Source of the DNA: Streptomyces anulatus | Lineage (GTDB): Bacteria > Actinomycetota > Actinomycetes > Streptomycetales > Streptomycetaceae | Direction: 5' to 3' | Length of the DNA stretch: 64,000 bases | Assembly: GCF_014650675.1 (NCBI RefSeq) | Contig: NZ_BMVK01000002.1 | Span: forward strand, 289,863 to 353,862 | Part shown: in pieces, positions 50,516-60,441 of the stretch | Layout of the letters: the number at the start of each line of letters is the position of its first letter | How positions within the stretch are numbered: the first letter of the stretch is position 1 | The notes under the pieces: model-generated | Told to the model about the DNA's origin: nothing | Databases searched by the model: none | The model's input: only the letters and a program-made list of their open reading frames with translations | Made by a program: the position numbers and the translations under genes

Positions 50516-51253
50516 ATGGAACAGACACACACCACCCACAACGGCGTCGCAGCCACCCCGGGGGCTCAGCGCCGGGTGCTGGTGGTCGAGGACGACGCCA
50601 CGATCGTCGACGCCATTTCCGCCCGGCTGCGGGCGGAGGGCTTCCTGGTGCAGACCGCGCTGGACGGCCCTGCGGCCGTGGACGCGGCCGAGGCATGGCA
50701 GCCCGACCTGATGGTGCTCGACATCATGCTTCCCGGCTTCGACGGCCTGGAGGTCTGCCGCCGGGTGCAGGCGCAGCGCCCGGTACCGGTGCTGATGCTC
50801 ACGGCACGCGACGACGAGACCGACATGCTGGTCGGGCTCGGGGTCGGCGCCGACGACTACATGACCAAGCCGTTCTCCATGCGGGAGCTGGCCGCCCGGG
50901 TGCACGTGCTGCTGCGCCGGGTGGAGCGGGCCGCGCTGGCCGCCGTCACCCCGCGGAGCGGGATACTGCGTCTGGGTGAGCTGGAGATCGACCACGCGCA
51001 GCGCCGGGTCCGGGTGCGCGCCGAGGACGTCCACCTCACGCCGACCGAGTTCGACCTGCTGGTCTGCCTCGCCAACACCCCGCGCGCGGTGCTCTCCCGG
51101 GAGCAGCTGCTGGCCGAGGTGTGGGACTGGGCGGACGCCTCGGGCACCCGCACGGTCGACAGCCACATCAAGGCGCTGCGCCGGAAGATCGGCGCGGAGC
51201 GGATCCGTACCGTGCACGGCGTGGGCTACGCCCTGGAGACTCCCGCGCCATGA
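50516..51253 (+). CDS. OmpR/PhoB-family response regulator
   Basis: The 245-aa regulator: receiver with D69 (LMVLDIMLP) and K118 (YMTKPF), then a winged-helix trans_reg_C domain (EVDVHLTPTEFDLL-like VHLTPTEFDLLVCL; RTVDSHIKALRRKIG; TVHGVGYALE). The start ATG 50516 follows GGGGCGGGG. Its stop overlaps the histidine kinase ATG (ATGA), so the pair forms one two-component system. Confidence 0.95.
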   Translation: MEQTHTTHNGVAATPGAQRRVLVVEDDATIVDAISARLRAEGFLVQTALDGPAAVDAAEAWQPDLMVLDIMLPGFDGLEVCRRVQAQRPVPVLMLTARDDETDMLVGLGVGADDYMTKPFSMRELAARVHVLLRRVERAALAAVTPRSGILRLGELEIDHAQRRVRVRAEDVHLTPTEFDLLVCLANTPRAVLSREQLLAEVWDWADASGTRTVDSHIKALRRKIGAERIRTVHGVGYALETPAP

Positions 51254-52326
51254 CGCGGCCAGGGTCCGGACTGCGGCCCTTCTCGATCAAGGCCAAGCTC
51301 GGCACGCTCGTCGTGGTCTCGGTGTTCATCACCACGGGGCTGCTGATCGTCGCGCTGCGGACCCGTACGGAGTTCCGCTTCATCACGGTGTTCTCGGTGA
51401 TCGCCACGCTGCTGATCACCCAGTTCGTGGCGCACGGTCTGACCGCGCCGCTGGACGAGATGAGAGCGGTGGCCCGGTCGATCTCGCACGGCGACTACAC
51501 CCGCCGGGTGAGCGGTGCCGGGCGCCGGGACGAGCTGGGCGACCTGGCGCAGACGATCAATCGCATGGCGGACGATCTGGAGGCGGAGGACCGGCATCGA
51601 AAAGAGCTGGTCGCCAATGTCAGCCATGAGTTGCGCACCCCCATCGCGGCGCTGAGAGCCGTGCTGGAGAACGTGGTGGACGGGGTGTCCGCCGCCGATC
51701 CGGAGACGATGCGCACGGCGCTGAAACAGACGGAGCGGCTCGGCCGGCTGGTCGAGACGCTGCTGGACCTGTCGCGGCTGGACAACGGGGTGGTGGCGCT
51801 CAAGGCCCGCCGTTTCGAGGTCTGGCCGTATCTGTCCGGCGTACTGAAAGAGGCCAATCTCGCCGCCTCCCACCGACGCCTGTCGTCGGGTTCGGGCAAT
51901 CACTCCCGTACGGACGTCCATCTGCATCTGGACGTCTCGCCGCCGGAGCTCACCGCGCACGCGGACGCCGAGCGGCTGCACCAGGTGGTCGCCAACCTCA
52001 TCGACAACGCGGTCAAGCACAGCCCGCCGCACGGCCGTGTGACGGTGCTCGCGCGGCGCGGGGCCCACCCCGAGTCGCTGGAGCTGGAGGTCGTCGACGA
52101 GGGGCCCGGCATCCCGGAGGCGGAGCGCCACCGGGTCTTCGAGCGCTTCAACCGGGGCCAGGCGCCCTCCCCGCACGGTCCGGGAAGCGACGGCGGTACG
52201 GGGCTGGGGCTGGCCATCGCCCGCTGGGCGGTCGATCTGCACGGCGGTCGGATCGGCGTGGCCGAATCCGCGAAGGGCTGCCGCATCCAGGTCACCCTCC
52301 CGGGAATCCCCGAGCCGCGCAGTTGA
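51250..52326 (+). CDS. Sensor histidine kinase, partner of the upstream regulator
   Basis: The 358-aa kinase has two adjacent membrane helices (about 17-35 and 46-62) with almost no outer loop, HAMP (LTAPLDEMRAVARSISHGDY), H126 in VANVSHELRTPI, N box NLIDNAVKHSP, and DEGPGIP / GGTGLGLAIARW. With so little exposed outside it may sense the membrane itself. Start ATG 51250 overlaps the regulator stop. Confidence 0.94.
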   Translation: MTRPGSGLRPFSIKAKLGTLVVVSVFITTGLLIVALRTRTEFRFITVFSVIATLLITQFVAHGLTAPLDEMRAVARSISHGDYTRRVSGAGRRDELGDLAQTINRMADDLEAEDRHRKELVANVSHELRTPIAALRAVLENVVDGVSAADPETMRTALKQTERLGRLVETLLDLSRLDNGVVALKARRFEVWPYLSGVLKEANLAASHRRLSSGSGNHSRTDVHLHLDVSPPELTAHADAERLHQVVANLIDNAVKHSPPHGRVTVLARRGAHPESLELEVVDEGPGIPEAERHRVFERFNRGQAPSPHGPGSDGGTGLGLAIARWAVDLHGGRIGVAESAKGCRIQVTLPGIPEPRS

Positions 52327-52397
52327 CGGTGCGGTTGACATAGGGTCGAACCGGAAGGGCACGTTCATCCGTGTCCTGCCAGCAAGGGGCCTCAAAG

Positions 52398-52421
52398 GGA
52401 TACGGTCGGACGACCGTATCC
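52398..52421. promoter_or_regulatory. 24-bp palindrome between the two-component genes and kgd
   Basis: GGATACGGTCG-GA-CGACCGTATCC has perfect 11-bp arms. It lies 72 bp past the kinase stop and 187 bp before the kgd start. It can be a hairpin terminator (GGAC loop) or an operator; no T run follows. The kgd -10 may be TAGCCT at 52553-52558. The rest of the 282-bp gap shows no gene. Confidence 0.55.
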
Positions 52422-52608
52422 ACGGTCCTGCGTACCCGAAGTGCAGTGGAACCTCGCTTGTTTCCCGCCATTTCCTGCGCCGAAACCCGCCTTCCGATGT
52501 GATGTGCACGACGAAGCACCGGCCCGGCCTGCAAGGAACGGTTCGGGGGGCGTAGCCTTGATTTCCGCTGTCCATCACCTTGTGAAGCGGAAGAGGGCGG
52601 TTGCCGCC

Positions 52609-55600
52609 GTGTCGTCTCAGTCCCCCAGTAACTCGAGCATCTCGACCGATCAAGCCGGCCCGGGTACGAACCCGGCCGCCGCGTTCGGCGCCAATGAATG
52701 GCTCGTCGACGAGATCTACCAGCAGTACCTCCAGGATCCCAGTTCGGTCGATCGCGCCTGGTGGGACTTCTTCGCCGACTACAAGCCGGGTGCCTCCGGC
52801 ACGGCGGACAAGCCCGTTCCCGGCGTCGCACCGGTGACCGAGGCGCCCGCCGCCCCGGCCGCGCCTGCTCCGGCAGCCGCTCCGGCCCCGGTGAAGGCCG
52901 CGCCCGCAGCCGCTCCGGCGGCTCCCGCGCAGCCGGCCCCGGTCAAGGCCGCCCCGGCCCCGGCGAAGCCCGCGGCGGCGAAGCCCGCCGCCGCGCCCGC
53001 CAAGGCCAAGGCGGACGCCTCCACCGAGGCCCCGGCCGGCCCGGAGTACGTGACGCTGCGCGGCCCCTCGGCCGCTGTCGCGAAGAACATGAACGCCTCG
53101 CTGGAGCTGCCGACGGCCACATCCGTCCGCGCGGTCCCGGTGAAGCTGCTCTTCGACAACCGCATCGTCATCAACAACCACCTCAAGCGCGCCCGCGGCG
53201 GGAAGATCTCCTTCACGCACCTCATCGGGTACGCGATGGTGCAGGCCCTCAAGGCCATGCCGTCGATGAACTACTCCTTCGCGGAGAAGGACGGCAAGCC
53301 GACCCTGGTCAAGCCGGAGCACGTCAACCTGGGTCTGGCCATCGACCTGGTGAAGCCGAACGGCGACCGCCAGCTGGTCGTCGCGGCCATCAAGAAGGCC
53401 GAGACGCTCAACTTCTTCGAGTTCTGGCAGGCGTACGAGGACATCGTCCGGCGTGCCCGCATCGGCAAGCTCGGCATGGACGACTTCACCGGCGTCACGG
53501 CCTCGCTGACCAACCCCGGCGGCATCGGCACCGTCCACTCGGTGCCCCGCCTGATGCCCGGTCAGGGCCTCATCATGGGCGTCGGCGCGATGGACTACCC
53601 GGCGGAGTTCCAGGGCACGTCGCAGGACACCCTGAACAAGCTCGGTATCTCGAAGGTCATGACGCTGACCTCGACGTACGACCACCGGGTCATCCAGGGC
53701 GCCGCCTCCGGCGAGTTCCTGCGGGTCCTGTCCCAGCTGCTGCTCGGCGAGAACGAGTTCTACGACGAGATCTTCAAGGCGCTGCGGATCCCCTACGAGC
53801 CGGTCCGCTGGCTCAAGGACATCGACGCCTCGCACGACGACGACGTCACCAAGGCCGCGCGGGTCTTCGAGCTGATCCACTCCTACCGGGTCCGCGGCCA
53901 CGTCATGGCCGACACCGACCCGCTGGAGTACCACCAGCGCAAGCACCCCGACCTGGACATCACCGAGCACGGCCTCACCCTGTGGGACCTGGAGCGGGAC
54001 TTCGCGGTCGGCGGGTTCGCCGGCAAGACGATGATGAAGCTCCGCGACATCCTCGGCGTGCTGCGTGAGTCGTACTGCCGCACCACCGGCATCGAGTTCA
54101 TGCACATCCAGGACCCGAGTCAGCGCAAGTGGCTCCAGGACCGGGTCGAGCGCGCGCGTCCGAAGCCCGAGCGCGAGGAGCAGCTGCGCATCCTGCGCCG
54201 GCTGAACGCGGCCGAGGCGTTCGAGACGTTCCTGCAGACGAAGTACGTCGGTCAGAAGCGGTTCTCCCTGGAGGGCGGCGAGTCCGTCATCCCGCTGCTC
54301 GACGCGGTCATCGACTCCGCCGCCGAGGCCCGCCTCGACGAGGTCGTCATCGGCATGGCCCACCGCGGCCGGCTGAACGTGCTGGCGAACATCGTCGGCA
54401 AGCCGTACGCGCAGATCTTCCGCGAGTTCGAGGGCAACCTCGACCCGCGCTCGATGCACGGCTCCGGCGACGTCAAGTACCACCTGGGCGCCGAGGGCAC
54501 CTTCACCGGTCTGGACGGCGAGCAGATCAAGGTCTCGCTGGCCGCCAACCCCTCGCACCTGGAGGCGGTGGACCCGGTCCTGGAGGGCATCGCCCGCGCC
54601 AAGCAGGACATCATCAACAAGGGCGGCACGGACTTCACGGTCCTGCCGGTCGCGCTCCACGGCGACGCGGCCTTCGCGGGCCAGGGCGTCGTCGCCGAGA
54701 CGCTCAACATGTCGCAGCTGCGCGGCTACCGCACCGGCGGCACCGTGCACGTGGTGATCAACAACCAGGTCGGCTTCACCGCCGCCCCGGAGTCCTCGCG
54801 CTCCTCGATGTACGCCACCGACGTGGCGCGCATGATCGAGGCGCCGATCATCCACGTGAACGGCGACGACCCGGAGGCCGTGGTCCGCGTCGCGCGGCTC
54901 GCCTTCGAGTTCCGGCAGGCGTTCAACAAGGACGTCGTGATCGACCTCATCTGCTACCGGCGCCGCGGTCACAACGAGACCGACAACCCGGAGTTCACCA
55001 ACCCGCAGATGTACACCCTGGTCGACAAGAAGCGCTCGGTGCGCAAGCTGTACACCGAGTCCCTCATCGGTCGCGGCGACATCACGCTGGAAGAGGCGGA
55101 GCAGGCGCTCCAGGACTTCCAGGGTCAGCTGGAGAAGGTGTTCGCCGAGGTCCGCGAGGCCACCTCGCAGCCCGCCGCCCCGCACGTCCCGGAGCCGCAG
55201 GCCGCGTTCCCGGTGACCGTGGAGACGGCCGTCTCCGCCGAGGTCGTCAAGCGGATCGCCGAGTCGCAGGTCAACATCCCCGACTCGATCACCGTCCACC
55301 CCCGCCTGATGCCGCAGATGCAGCGTCGCGCGGCCTCGGTGGACAACGCCACCATCGACTGGGGCATGGGCGAGACGCTGGCCATCGGTTCGCTGCTGAT
55401 GGAGGGCACCCCGGTCCGGCTCGCCGGCCAGGACACCCGCCGCGGCACGTTCGGCCAGCGCCACGCGGTCCTGGTCGACCAGGTCACCGGCGAGGACTAC
55501 ACCCCGCTGCTGTACCTGGCCGACGACCAGGCCCGGTACAACGTCTACGACTCGCTGCTCTCGGAGTACGCGGCGATGGGCTTCGAGTACGGCTACTCGC

Positions 55601-56403
55601 TGGCCCGTCCGGAGTCGCTGGTCATCTGGGAGGCCCAGTTCGGTGACTTCGTCAACGGCGCGCAGACCGTCGTGGACGAGTTCATCTCCTCGGCCGAGCA
55701 GAAGTGGGGCCAGACCTCCGGCGTCACGCTGCTGCTGCCGCACGGTTACGAGGGCCAGGGCCCGGACCACAGCTCCGCCCGCCCCGAGCGCTTCCTCCAG
55801 ATGTGCGCGCAGGACAACATGACGGTCGCGATGCCGACCCTCCCGTCGAACTACTTCCACCTGCTGCGCTGGCAGGTGCACAACCCGCACCACAAGCCGC
55901 TGATCGTCTTCACCCCGAAGTCGATGCTGCGTCTGAAGGCCGCGGCCTCGTCCATCGAGGAGTTCACCACCGGCGGCTTCCGTCCGGTGATCGGCGACGC
56001 GTCGGTCAAGCCTTCGAGCGTCCGCAAGGTCGTCTTCTGCGCGGGCAAGCTGTACTACGACCTGGACGCCGAGCGGGAGAAGCGCGGCGACACGGAGACG
56101 GCGATCATCCGGCTGGAGCGCCTGTACCCGCTGCCGGGTGCGGAGATCCAGGCCGAGATCGCGAAGTACCCGAACGCCGAGAAGTACCTGTGGGCCCAGG
56201 AGGAGCCGGCGAACCAGGGTGCGTGGCCGTTCATCGCGCTCAACCTGATCGACCACCTGGACCTCGCGGTCGGCTCGGACGTGCCGCACGGCGAGCGCCT
56301 GCGCCGCATCTCGCGGCCGCACGGCTCGTCCCCGGCGGTCGGCTCGGCCAAGCGTCACCAGGCGGAGCAGACGCAGCTGGTCAACGAGGTCTTCGAGGCC
56401 TAG
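52609..56403 (+). CDS. kgd: 2-oxoglutarate dehydrogenase/decarboxylase with fused E2 domain
   Basis: The 1264-aa actinobacterial E2-E1 enzyme of the TCA cycle carries an N-terminal helix ([16 protein letters not shown]), an Ala/Pro linker (about 75-145) without a lipoyl domain, an acyltransferase-type domain with [15 protein letters not shown] (about 355-370), and the thiamin-diphosphate E1 from about 420 ([41 protein letters not shown]). The E1 converts 2-oxoglutarate with succinyl transfer to E2. Start GTG 52609 ([10 protein letters not shown]) is chosen over upstream GTGs because the extension is not family-like. Confidence 0.96.
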   Translation: MSSQSPSNSSISTDQAGPGTNPAAAFGANEWLVDEIYQQYLQDPSSVDRAWWDFFADYKPGASGTADKPVPGVAPVTEAPAAPAAPAPAAAPAPVKAAPAAAPAAPAQPAPVKAAPAPAKPAAAKPAAAPAKAKADASTEAPAGPEYVTLRGPSAAVAKNMNASLELPTATSVRAVPVKLLFDNRIVINNHLKRARGGKISFTHLIGYAMVQALKAMPSMNYSFAEKDGKPTLVKPEHVNLGLAIDLVKPNGDRQLVVAAIKKAETLNFFEFWQAYEDIVRRARIGKLGMDDFTGVTASLTNPGGIGTVHSVPRLMPGQGLIMGVGAMDYPAEFQGTSQDTLNKLGISKVMTLTSTYDHRVIQGAASGEFLRVLSQLLLGENEFYDEIFKALRIPYEPVRWLKDIDASHDDDVTKAARVFELIHSYRVRGHVMADTDPLEYHQRKHPDLDITEHGLTLWDLERDFAVGGFAGKTMMKLRDILGVLRESYCRTTGIEFMHIQDPSQRKWLQDRVERARPKPEREEQLRILRRLNAAEAFETFLQTKYVGQKRFSLEGGESVIPLLDAVIDSAAEARLDEVVIGMAHRGRLNVLANIVGKPYAQIFREFEGNLDPRSMHGSGDVKYHLGAEGTFTGLDGEQIKVSLAANPSHLEAVDPVLEGIARAKQDIINKGGTDFTVLPVALHGDAAFAGQGVVAETLNMSQLRGYRTGGTVHVVINNQVGFTAAPESSRSSMYATDVARMIEAPIIHVNGDDPEAVVRVARLAFEFRQAFNKDVVIDLICYRRRGHNETDNPEFTNPQMYTLVDKKRSVRKLYTESLIGRGDITLEEAEQALQDFQGQLEKVFAEVREATSQPAAPHVPEPQAAFPVTVETAVSAEVVKRIAESQVNIPDSITVHPRLMPQMQRRAASVDNATIDWGMGETLAIGSLLMEGTPVRLAGQDTRRGTFGQRHAVLVDQVTGEDYTPLLYLADDQARYNVYDSLLSEYAAMGFEYGYSLARPESLVIWEAQFGDFVNGAQTVVDEFISSAEQKWGQTSGVTLLLPHGYEGQGPDHSSARPERFLQMCAQDNMTVAMPTLPSNYFHLLRWQVHNPHHKPLIVFTPKSMLRLKAAASSIEEFTTGGFRPVIGDASVKPSSVRKVVFCAGKLYYDLDAEREKRGDTETAIIRLERLYPLPGAEIQAEIAKYPNAEKYLWAQEEPANQGAWPFIALNLIDHLDLAVGSDVPHGERLRRISRPHGSSPAVGSAKRHQAEQTQLVNEVFEA

Positions 56404-56438
56404 GACCACCCAGCCGTACGAGCTGTCCGTACGTCACC

Positions 56439-56475
56439 GGGGCCCGGTTCCGCGCTTGTCGCGAAGCCGGGCCCC
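56439..56475 (+). terminator. Hairpin behind kgd
   Basis: GGGGCCCGG (56439-56447) pairs with CCGGGCCCC (56467-56475), 36 nt past the stop; the loop adds partial pairing. Confidence 0.8.
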
Positions 56476-56525
56476 TGGCGTATCCGGCGTTCCGGTGGGC
56501 GTCCGCGCCTCGATATCCTGTGCGC

Positions 56526-56711
56526 ATGTACTTCACGGACCGTGGCATCGAGGAACTGGAGAAGCGGCGCGGCGAGGAGGAGGTCACCTTCGAGTGGCTC
56601 GCCGAGCAGCTGCGGACGTTCGTCGATCTCAACCCCGACTTCGAGGTGCCGGTCGAGCGCCTCGCGACCTGGCTGGCACGACTGGACGACGAGGACGACG
56701 AGGACGCGTGA
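56526..56711 (+). CDS. DUF6104-type small protein
   Basis: The 61-aa protein MYFTDRGIEELEKRRGEEEV is acidic and helical (LAEQLRTFVDLNPDFEVPVERLATW... ending in DDEDDEDA). It matches the actinobacterial DUF6104 group of unknown role; the start ATG 56526 is forced by the conserved MYFTDRGI opening. It has no membrane segment and lies alone behind the kgd hairpin, converging with the next gene 10 bp away. Confidence 0.82.
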   Translation: MYFTDRGIEELEKRRGEEEVTFEWLAEQLRTFVDLNPDFEVPVERLATWLARLDDEDDEDA

Positions 56712-56721
56712 CCCGCACGTC

Positions 56722-57552
56722 CTAGGAGGCGTCCGCGCCCGCCCTGGCCCGCTCGTACGCGAGGCCCAGCGCGCCCTGCGCCAGCAGCACCGCTCCGGCC
56801 GCCGCCCAGCCGCCGCTGCGGCGGCGGGCGCCCCAGAGCAGGAGCGGGAGTCCGGCCGCGAGCTGGACGGCGGCGACGGCACGGGCGCGGGGGCCGCGTA
56901 CCCACGGGCCGATCCTGCTGCTCTCGACCGCGTCCAGTTCGACGCGTACGGCATCGCGCCAGCCGGCCCACTCGACGCGTTCCGCCCCGCGCTGCACCGC
57001 CGCGACGCTGCGCAGCCGGTCCGCGCTCTCGCCCGGTGAGAGTCCGGCGGGCAGGGTCAGCCCGGTGCGGGTGAGTACGGCGAGCAGTCCGCGCAGCCGG
57101 GCGTCCGCGTCCGCGTCCGGATCGGGGCGGGTCAGCTCCTCCAGCGCCTGCACGTCCAGCACCGGGTCGAGGCCGAGCCGGACCGCGAAGGTGCGCATGG
57201 CCTCGTCCTCGCCCACCGGGGTGCCGTCGGTCAGCCAGATGTAGCCCACGGGCCGGCGGAATCCGGCGGCGAGGGTGAATCCGGCCCGGTCGGCGTCCCA
57301 CCACAGGGCGAGCACCGGCCAGGTGGAGCCGACGGCGAGCGCGGTGGCCCAGCCGCCGAGGACCCGGTCGACCGGCTCGGCGTCCTGCTCCGCGCCCCCG
57401 CTCTGCCAGGGCTTCCCCTCCGGGACGAGCACGCTCCACTCCTCGCCCGCGCGGGCCAGCAGCATCTGCTCGCGCAGCAGGTGGGCGAGCGGCCGTACGG
57501 TCTCGGGGTCGGCCCGGCACAGCAGGAGGGCCCCGGTGGATGTCGCGTTCAT
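56722..57552 (-). CDS. Membrane-associated protein of unknown function
   Basis: The 276-aa product has a soluble body (residues 1-220) without recognised motif, aromatic-rich LGGWATALAVGSTWPVLALWWD, then two hydrophobic segments at the C-terminus (AVAAVQLAAGLPLLLWGA; GGWAAAGAVLLAQGALGLA). A C-terminal hairpin anchor suggests inner-membrane attachment with the body in the cytoplasm. Start ATG 57552. It converges with DUF6104 and diverges from the DUF4097 gene. No family recognised. Confidence 0.65.
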   Translation of the reverse strand: MNATSTGALLLCRADPETVRPLAHLLREQMLLARAGEEWSVLVPEGKPWQSGGAEQDAEPVDRVLGGWATALAVGSTWPVLALWWDADRAGFTLAAGFRRPVGYIWLTDGTPVGEDEAMRTFAVRLGLDPVLDVQALEELTRPDPDADADARLRGLLAVLTRTGLTLPAGLSPGESADRLRSVAAVQRGAERVEWAGWRDAVRVELDAVESSRIGPWVRGPRARAVAAVQLAAGLPLLLWGARRRSGGWAAAGAVLLAQGALGLAYERARAGADAS

Positions 57553-57663
57553 GGCTCACACGCTAGGGCAATTCGCCCCTGTTCGATGCTGTTGCGGGCG
57601 ATTCACCCCGCACCGCCCCCTCCTGGCCTCACCCACCCTTCCCCGGGCTCCTCCTGACTTTCC

Positions 57664-57718
57664 TTGACTTCCCCCATCCGCGATATATCGTGTTCTGAAC
57701 AAGACGCGATATGTTGCG
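57664..57718 (+). promoter_or_regulatory. Promoter with palindromic PadR-type operator
   Basis: TTGACT (57664-57669), 16 nt, TATCGT (57686-57691). The -10 lies in the perfect palindrome CGATATATCG (57681-57690), and GCGATAT repeats at 57706, 26 bp later. A repressor there would block the promoter; the PadR protein of this operon is the prime candidate. Confidence 0.7.
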
Positions 57719-57746
57719 TTGCCACGCTTTCCGGGAGGTCACATCC

Positions 57747-58604
57747 ATGCCTGTGTCGAGATGGACCATCGCCGAGCCTCGGAAGCTCGCCTTCGAGGAT
57801 CCGGTGACGGCGCTCCACGTGCGCATCGTCGACGGCACGGTCAATGTGGTCGGGACCGACGAGCCGGACGCCCGGCTGGAGGTCTCCGCGATCGATGGCC
57901 CGCCGCTGGTCGTGACCCAGGAGGACGGCCGGCTCACCGTGGCCTACGAGGACCTGCCCTGGCCGCACTTCCTGGGATGGTTCGACCCCGAGGTCCGCCA
58001 CCGCAGCGCCGTGGTCACGCTCGTCGTGCCGGCCGCCGCCTCGGTCGAGGTCGGCGCGATCGGCGCCGGGGCCGTCGTCTCCGGCATCAGTGGCCGCACC
58101 GAGGTCCGCGGCATCTCAGGTGACTCCACGCTCGTCGGACTGACCGGCGCGGTGCGCGGGGAGTCCTTGTCGGGCAGCCTGGAGGCCCAGGGCGTCACGG
58201 GGGACCTGCGCTTCCACTCGGTGTTCGGCGACCTGACGGTCGTCGACGGGGCGGGGGCCTCGGTCCGCGCCGAGTCGGTCAGCGGCGCCATGGTGCTGGA
58301 CGTCGACCCGTCCGGGAAGCCCACGGACATCCGGCTGGCCACGGTGTCCGGCGAGATCGCGATCCGGCTGCCGCACCCCGCCGACGCCAGGGTCGAGGCG
58401 AACACCGCGAGCGGGTCCGTCTCCAACGCCTTCGAGGACCTGCGGGTCCGCGGGCAGTGGGGATCGAAGAAGATCACCGGCACGCTGGGCGCCGGGACGG
58501 GGACCCTGCGGGCGACGACCGTGTCCGGTTCGATCGCCCTGTTGCGCAGGCCGCCCGCCGAGGACGACGCGTACGCCGCCGAGCCGACCGGAAAGGTTCT
58601 CTGA
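57747..58604 (+). CDS. DUF4097-family beta-repeat protein
   Basis: The 285-aa protein consists of short beta-strand repeats about every 18-20 residues (ISGRTEVRGISGDSTLVGL; RGESLSGSLEAQGVTGDL; RAESVSGAMVLDV; TVSGEIAIRLP; TASGSVSNAF; TVSGSIALLRR): a right-handed beta-helix typical of DUF4097. No signal peptide. Start ATG 57747 with GGGAGG 8 nt upstream. It ends one base before the padR ATG, so the two are co-expressed; the function is unknown. Confidence 0.9.
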   Translation: MPVSRWTIAEPRKLAFEDPVTALHVRIVDGTVNVVGTDEPDARLEVSAIDGPPLVVTQEDGRLTVAYEDLPWPHFLGWFDPEVRHRSAVVTLVVPAAASVEVGAIGAGAVVSGISGRTEVRGISGDSTLVGLTGAVRGESLSGSLEAQGVTGDLRFHSVFGDLTVVDGAGASVRAESVSGAMVLDVDPSGKPTDIRLATVSGEIAIRLPHPADARVEANTASGSVSNAFEDLRVRGQWGSKKITGTLGAGTGTLRATTVSGSIALLRRPPAEDDAYAAEPTGKVL

Positions 58605-58605
58605 C

Positions 58606-59637
58606 ATGCCTCCCGTATTCGCCCACGGCCGCCTGCGGCTGTACCTCCTCAAGCTCCTGGACGAGGCTCCTCGCCACGGCTACGAGGTCATCCGCCTGCT
58701 GGAGGAACGCTTCCAGGGCCTGTACGCCCCGTCGGCCGGCACGGTCTACCCCCGGCTGGCCAAGCTGGAGGCCGAGGGCCTGGTCACCCACGCCACCGAG
58801 GGCGGCCGCAAGGTCTACTCGATCACCGACGCGGGCCGCGAGGAGCTGGCGGGCCGCAGCGGCGAACTGGCCGACCTGGAGCTGGAGATCCGCGACTCGG
58901 TCTCCGAGCTGGCCGCCGAGATACGCGACGACGTACGGGGCGCGGCGGGCCGGCTCCGCAGCGACATGCGGGCGGCGGCGTCGGAGTCCCGGCACGGCAG
59001 TACGAAGACGGAGGCCGGCAGCGGCAAGGGGAAGGGTGAATCCTCTTCCCCGTTCGGCGACTTCGGCAGCCTGGGCGACCTCGGCGACAGCGAGGCGTGG
59101 CGCACGGCGAAGGAGGAGCTGCGCCGGGCCAAGCAGGAGTGGAAGGAGCAGGCACGCCGGGCGAAGGACGAGTCCCGGCGCGCCCGCGAGGACGCGCAGC
59201 AGGCCCGCCGCCAGGCCAAGGAGGCCCAGGAGAAGGCGCGCGAGCAGGTGCAGACCGCCGCCCGCCAGGTGCAGGAGCACTTCGCGCGGGGCGACTGGCC
59301 CTCCGGCGTACGGGAAGGCCTCGCGGAGATCACCGGCCAGCTCGGCGGCTTCGCACGGTCCGGCGCCTGGCCCCCGTTCGGCAGACCCGAGCCGGACGAC
59401 GCCCCGGCCGCCCCGGCCCCCGAGGAAGCCCCCGGCTGGGGCGAGGACGCGCCGGTCACGGGCGACCCGGTACGCGACCTGGACCGCCTGCTGGACCATT
59501 TCCGCGACGGCATCCGGGACGCGGCCCGCGATCACGGGGTGACGGAGACCCAGCTCGCGGAGGCCCGCCGCCACCTGGGCGCGGCGACGGCGCGGATCGA
59601 GGCGCTGCTGACGACGGAGGACGAGGGGGAGGCCTGA
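58606..59637 (+). CDS. PadR-family regulator with long charged C-terminus
   Basis: The N-terminal winged helix (about 1-85: LRLYLLKLLDEAPRHGYEVI; GTVYPRLAKLEAEGLV; GGRKVYSITDAGREEL) is PadR. The remaining 250 residues are unusual for PadR: an alpha-helical, Lys/Glu/Arg-rich coiled coil (about 165-225), Pro/Gly stretches and a helical end (LDRLLDHFRDGIRDAARDHG). It probably represses its own DUF4097-padR operon at the CGATATATCG site; the tail may bind effector, membrane or partner. Start ATG 58606. Confidence 0.9.
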   Translation: MPPVFAHGRLRLYLLKLLDEAPRHGYEVIRLLEERFQGLYAPSAGTVYPRLAKLEAEGLVTHATEGGRKVYSITDAGREELAGRSGELADLELEIRDSVSELAAEIRDDVRGAAGRLRSDMRAAASESRHGSTKTEAGSGKGKGESSSPFGDFGSLGDLGDSEAWRTAKEELRRAKQEWKEQARRAKDESRRAREDAQQARRQAKEAQEKAREQVQTAARQVQEHFARGDWPSGVREGLAEITGQLGGFARSGAWPPFGRPEPDDAPAAPAPEEAPGWGEDAPVTGDPVRDLDRLLDHFRDGIRDAARDHGVTETQLAEARRHLGAATARIEALLTTEDEGEA

Positions 59638-59660
59638 GCCGACGCGGCCCAGGAGGTGCG

Positions 59661-59704
59661 GGGGCGGGTGTCCGGAACGCCGGACACCCGCCCCGCCCCG
59701 TTTT
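59661..59704 (+). terminator. Intrinsic terminator of the DUF4097-padR operon
   Basis: GGGGCGGGTGTCCGG (59661-59675) pairs perfectly over 15 bp with CCGGACACCCGCCCC (59680-59694), AACG loop, then a T run at 59701-59704. Confidence 0.92.
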
Positions 59705-59780
59705 CCCCCGCCCCAGGACCGTTCCCGCCCGCCCCCGTACCGCGCCGTTCCCGTCCGCCCTCGCACCTTTCCCTTTCCGT

Positions 59781-59851
59781 CCGGCGCGGCCCGTCCCCTT
59801 CCCGCCCGCCGCGGCCCGTTGCCTTCCTGCCCGGCGCGGCCCGTCCCCTTC
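59781..59851. repeat. Three-copy GC-rich direct repeat
   Basis: CCGGCGCGGCCCGTCCCCTTC stands at 59781-59801 and, identical, at 59831-59851; a diverged copy (CGCCGCGGCCCGTTGCCTTC) lies between them. The surrounding gap (59705-59859) is low-complexity C/G sequence without a gene. Confidence 0.6.
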
Positions 59852-59859
59852 GGTCCGTC

Positions 59860-60441
59860 TCACCCGGCCTTGGCGTGCCCCTGACCCCCGTCGGCGTCGG
59901 AGCCGTACAGCGCGCGCTGCACGGTCGCGTAGGTCGCGCCGTGCTCGGCGAGGACGTCGGCGACGACTCCGGGCTTCGCCGTGAGGGCCAGGAGCAGGTG
60001 TTCCTCGCCGATGAAGCGGTCGCCGCGCCCCAGGGCGACCCGTAGCGAGTTCTCCAGGACGGTCTTCGCGCCCGGGGTGAAGGGGCGGTGCCCCGACCAC
60101 CACCGGCGGCCTGTCCGGCCGGCCGCCAGGGCTCCCTCGCCGTGGGCCCCTTCGACCCGGGAGACGATCGCGCCGATGTCGATCCCGATGTCGGCGAGGG
60201 CGTCGGTGTCGGCCCTGGTCAGGCCGCCGCGCCGGCGGGCCTCGGCGAAGGCGGCGTCCAGGGAGGCGCGGCGGTCGTGGAGGCCGAGTGCGGTGACGGC
60301 GAACGAGGTCCGGCCGCCCTCCTGCTCCAGCAGCGCGAGCAGCAGGTGTTCCTCGGTGACCGAGTCGGCCCCGGCACGCTCGGCCTGCGCCACAGCGCCC
60401 TTCACCGCGGCGCGGGCCCCTCGGGTGAATCGCTCGAACAT
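59860..60441 (-). CDS. Clp N-terminal-domain protein (no ATPase)
   Basis: The 193-aa protein contains two Clp-N repeats (ARAAVKGAVAQAERAGADSVTEEHLLLALL, residues 9-38, and VLENSLRVALGRGDRFIGEEHLLLALTA, about 130-157), the adaptor-binding module of ClpA/ClpC. Walker motifs are absent, so it is a free-standing substrate or adaptor binder and not an unfoldase. Start ATG 60441 overlaps the HTH gene stop (TGATG). It is probably translationally coupled to the regulator. Confidence 0.9.
   Translation of the reverse strand: MFERFTRGARAAVKGAVAQAERAGADSVTEEHLLLALLEQEGGRTSFAVTALGLHDRRASLDAAFAEARRRGGLTRADTDALADIGIDIGAIVSRVEGAHGEGALAAGRTGRRWWSGHRPFTPGAKTVLENSLRVALGRGDRFIGEEHLLLALTAKPGVVADVLAEHGATYATVQRALYGSDADGGQGHAKAG

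Noticed and set aside
51226..56409. 1727-codon minus-strand open frame
   Set aside because: It is antisense to the two-component genes and kgd; its composition (LV/LDR/DGR strings) shows codon mirroring and no protein family.
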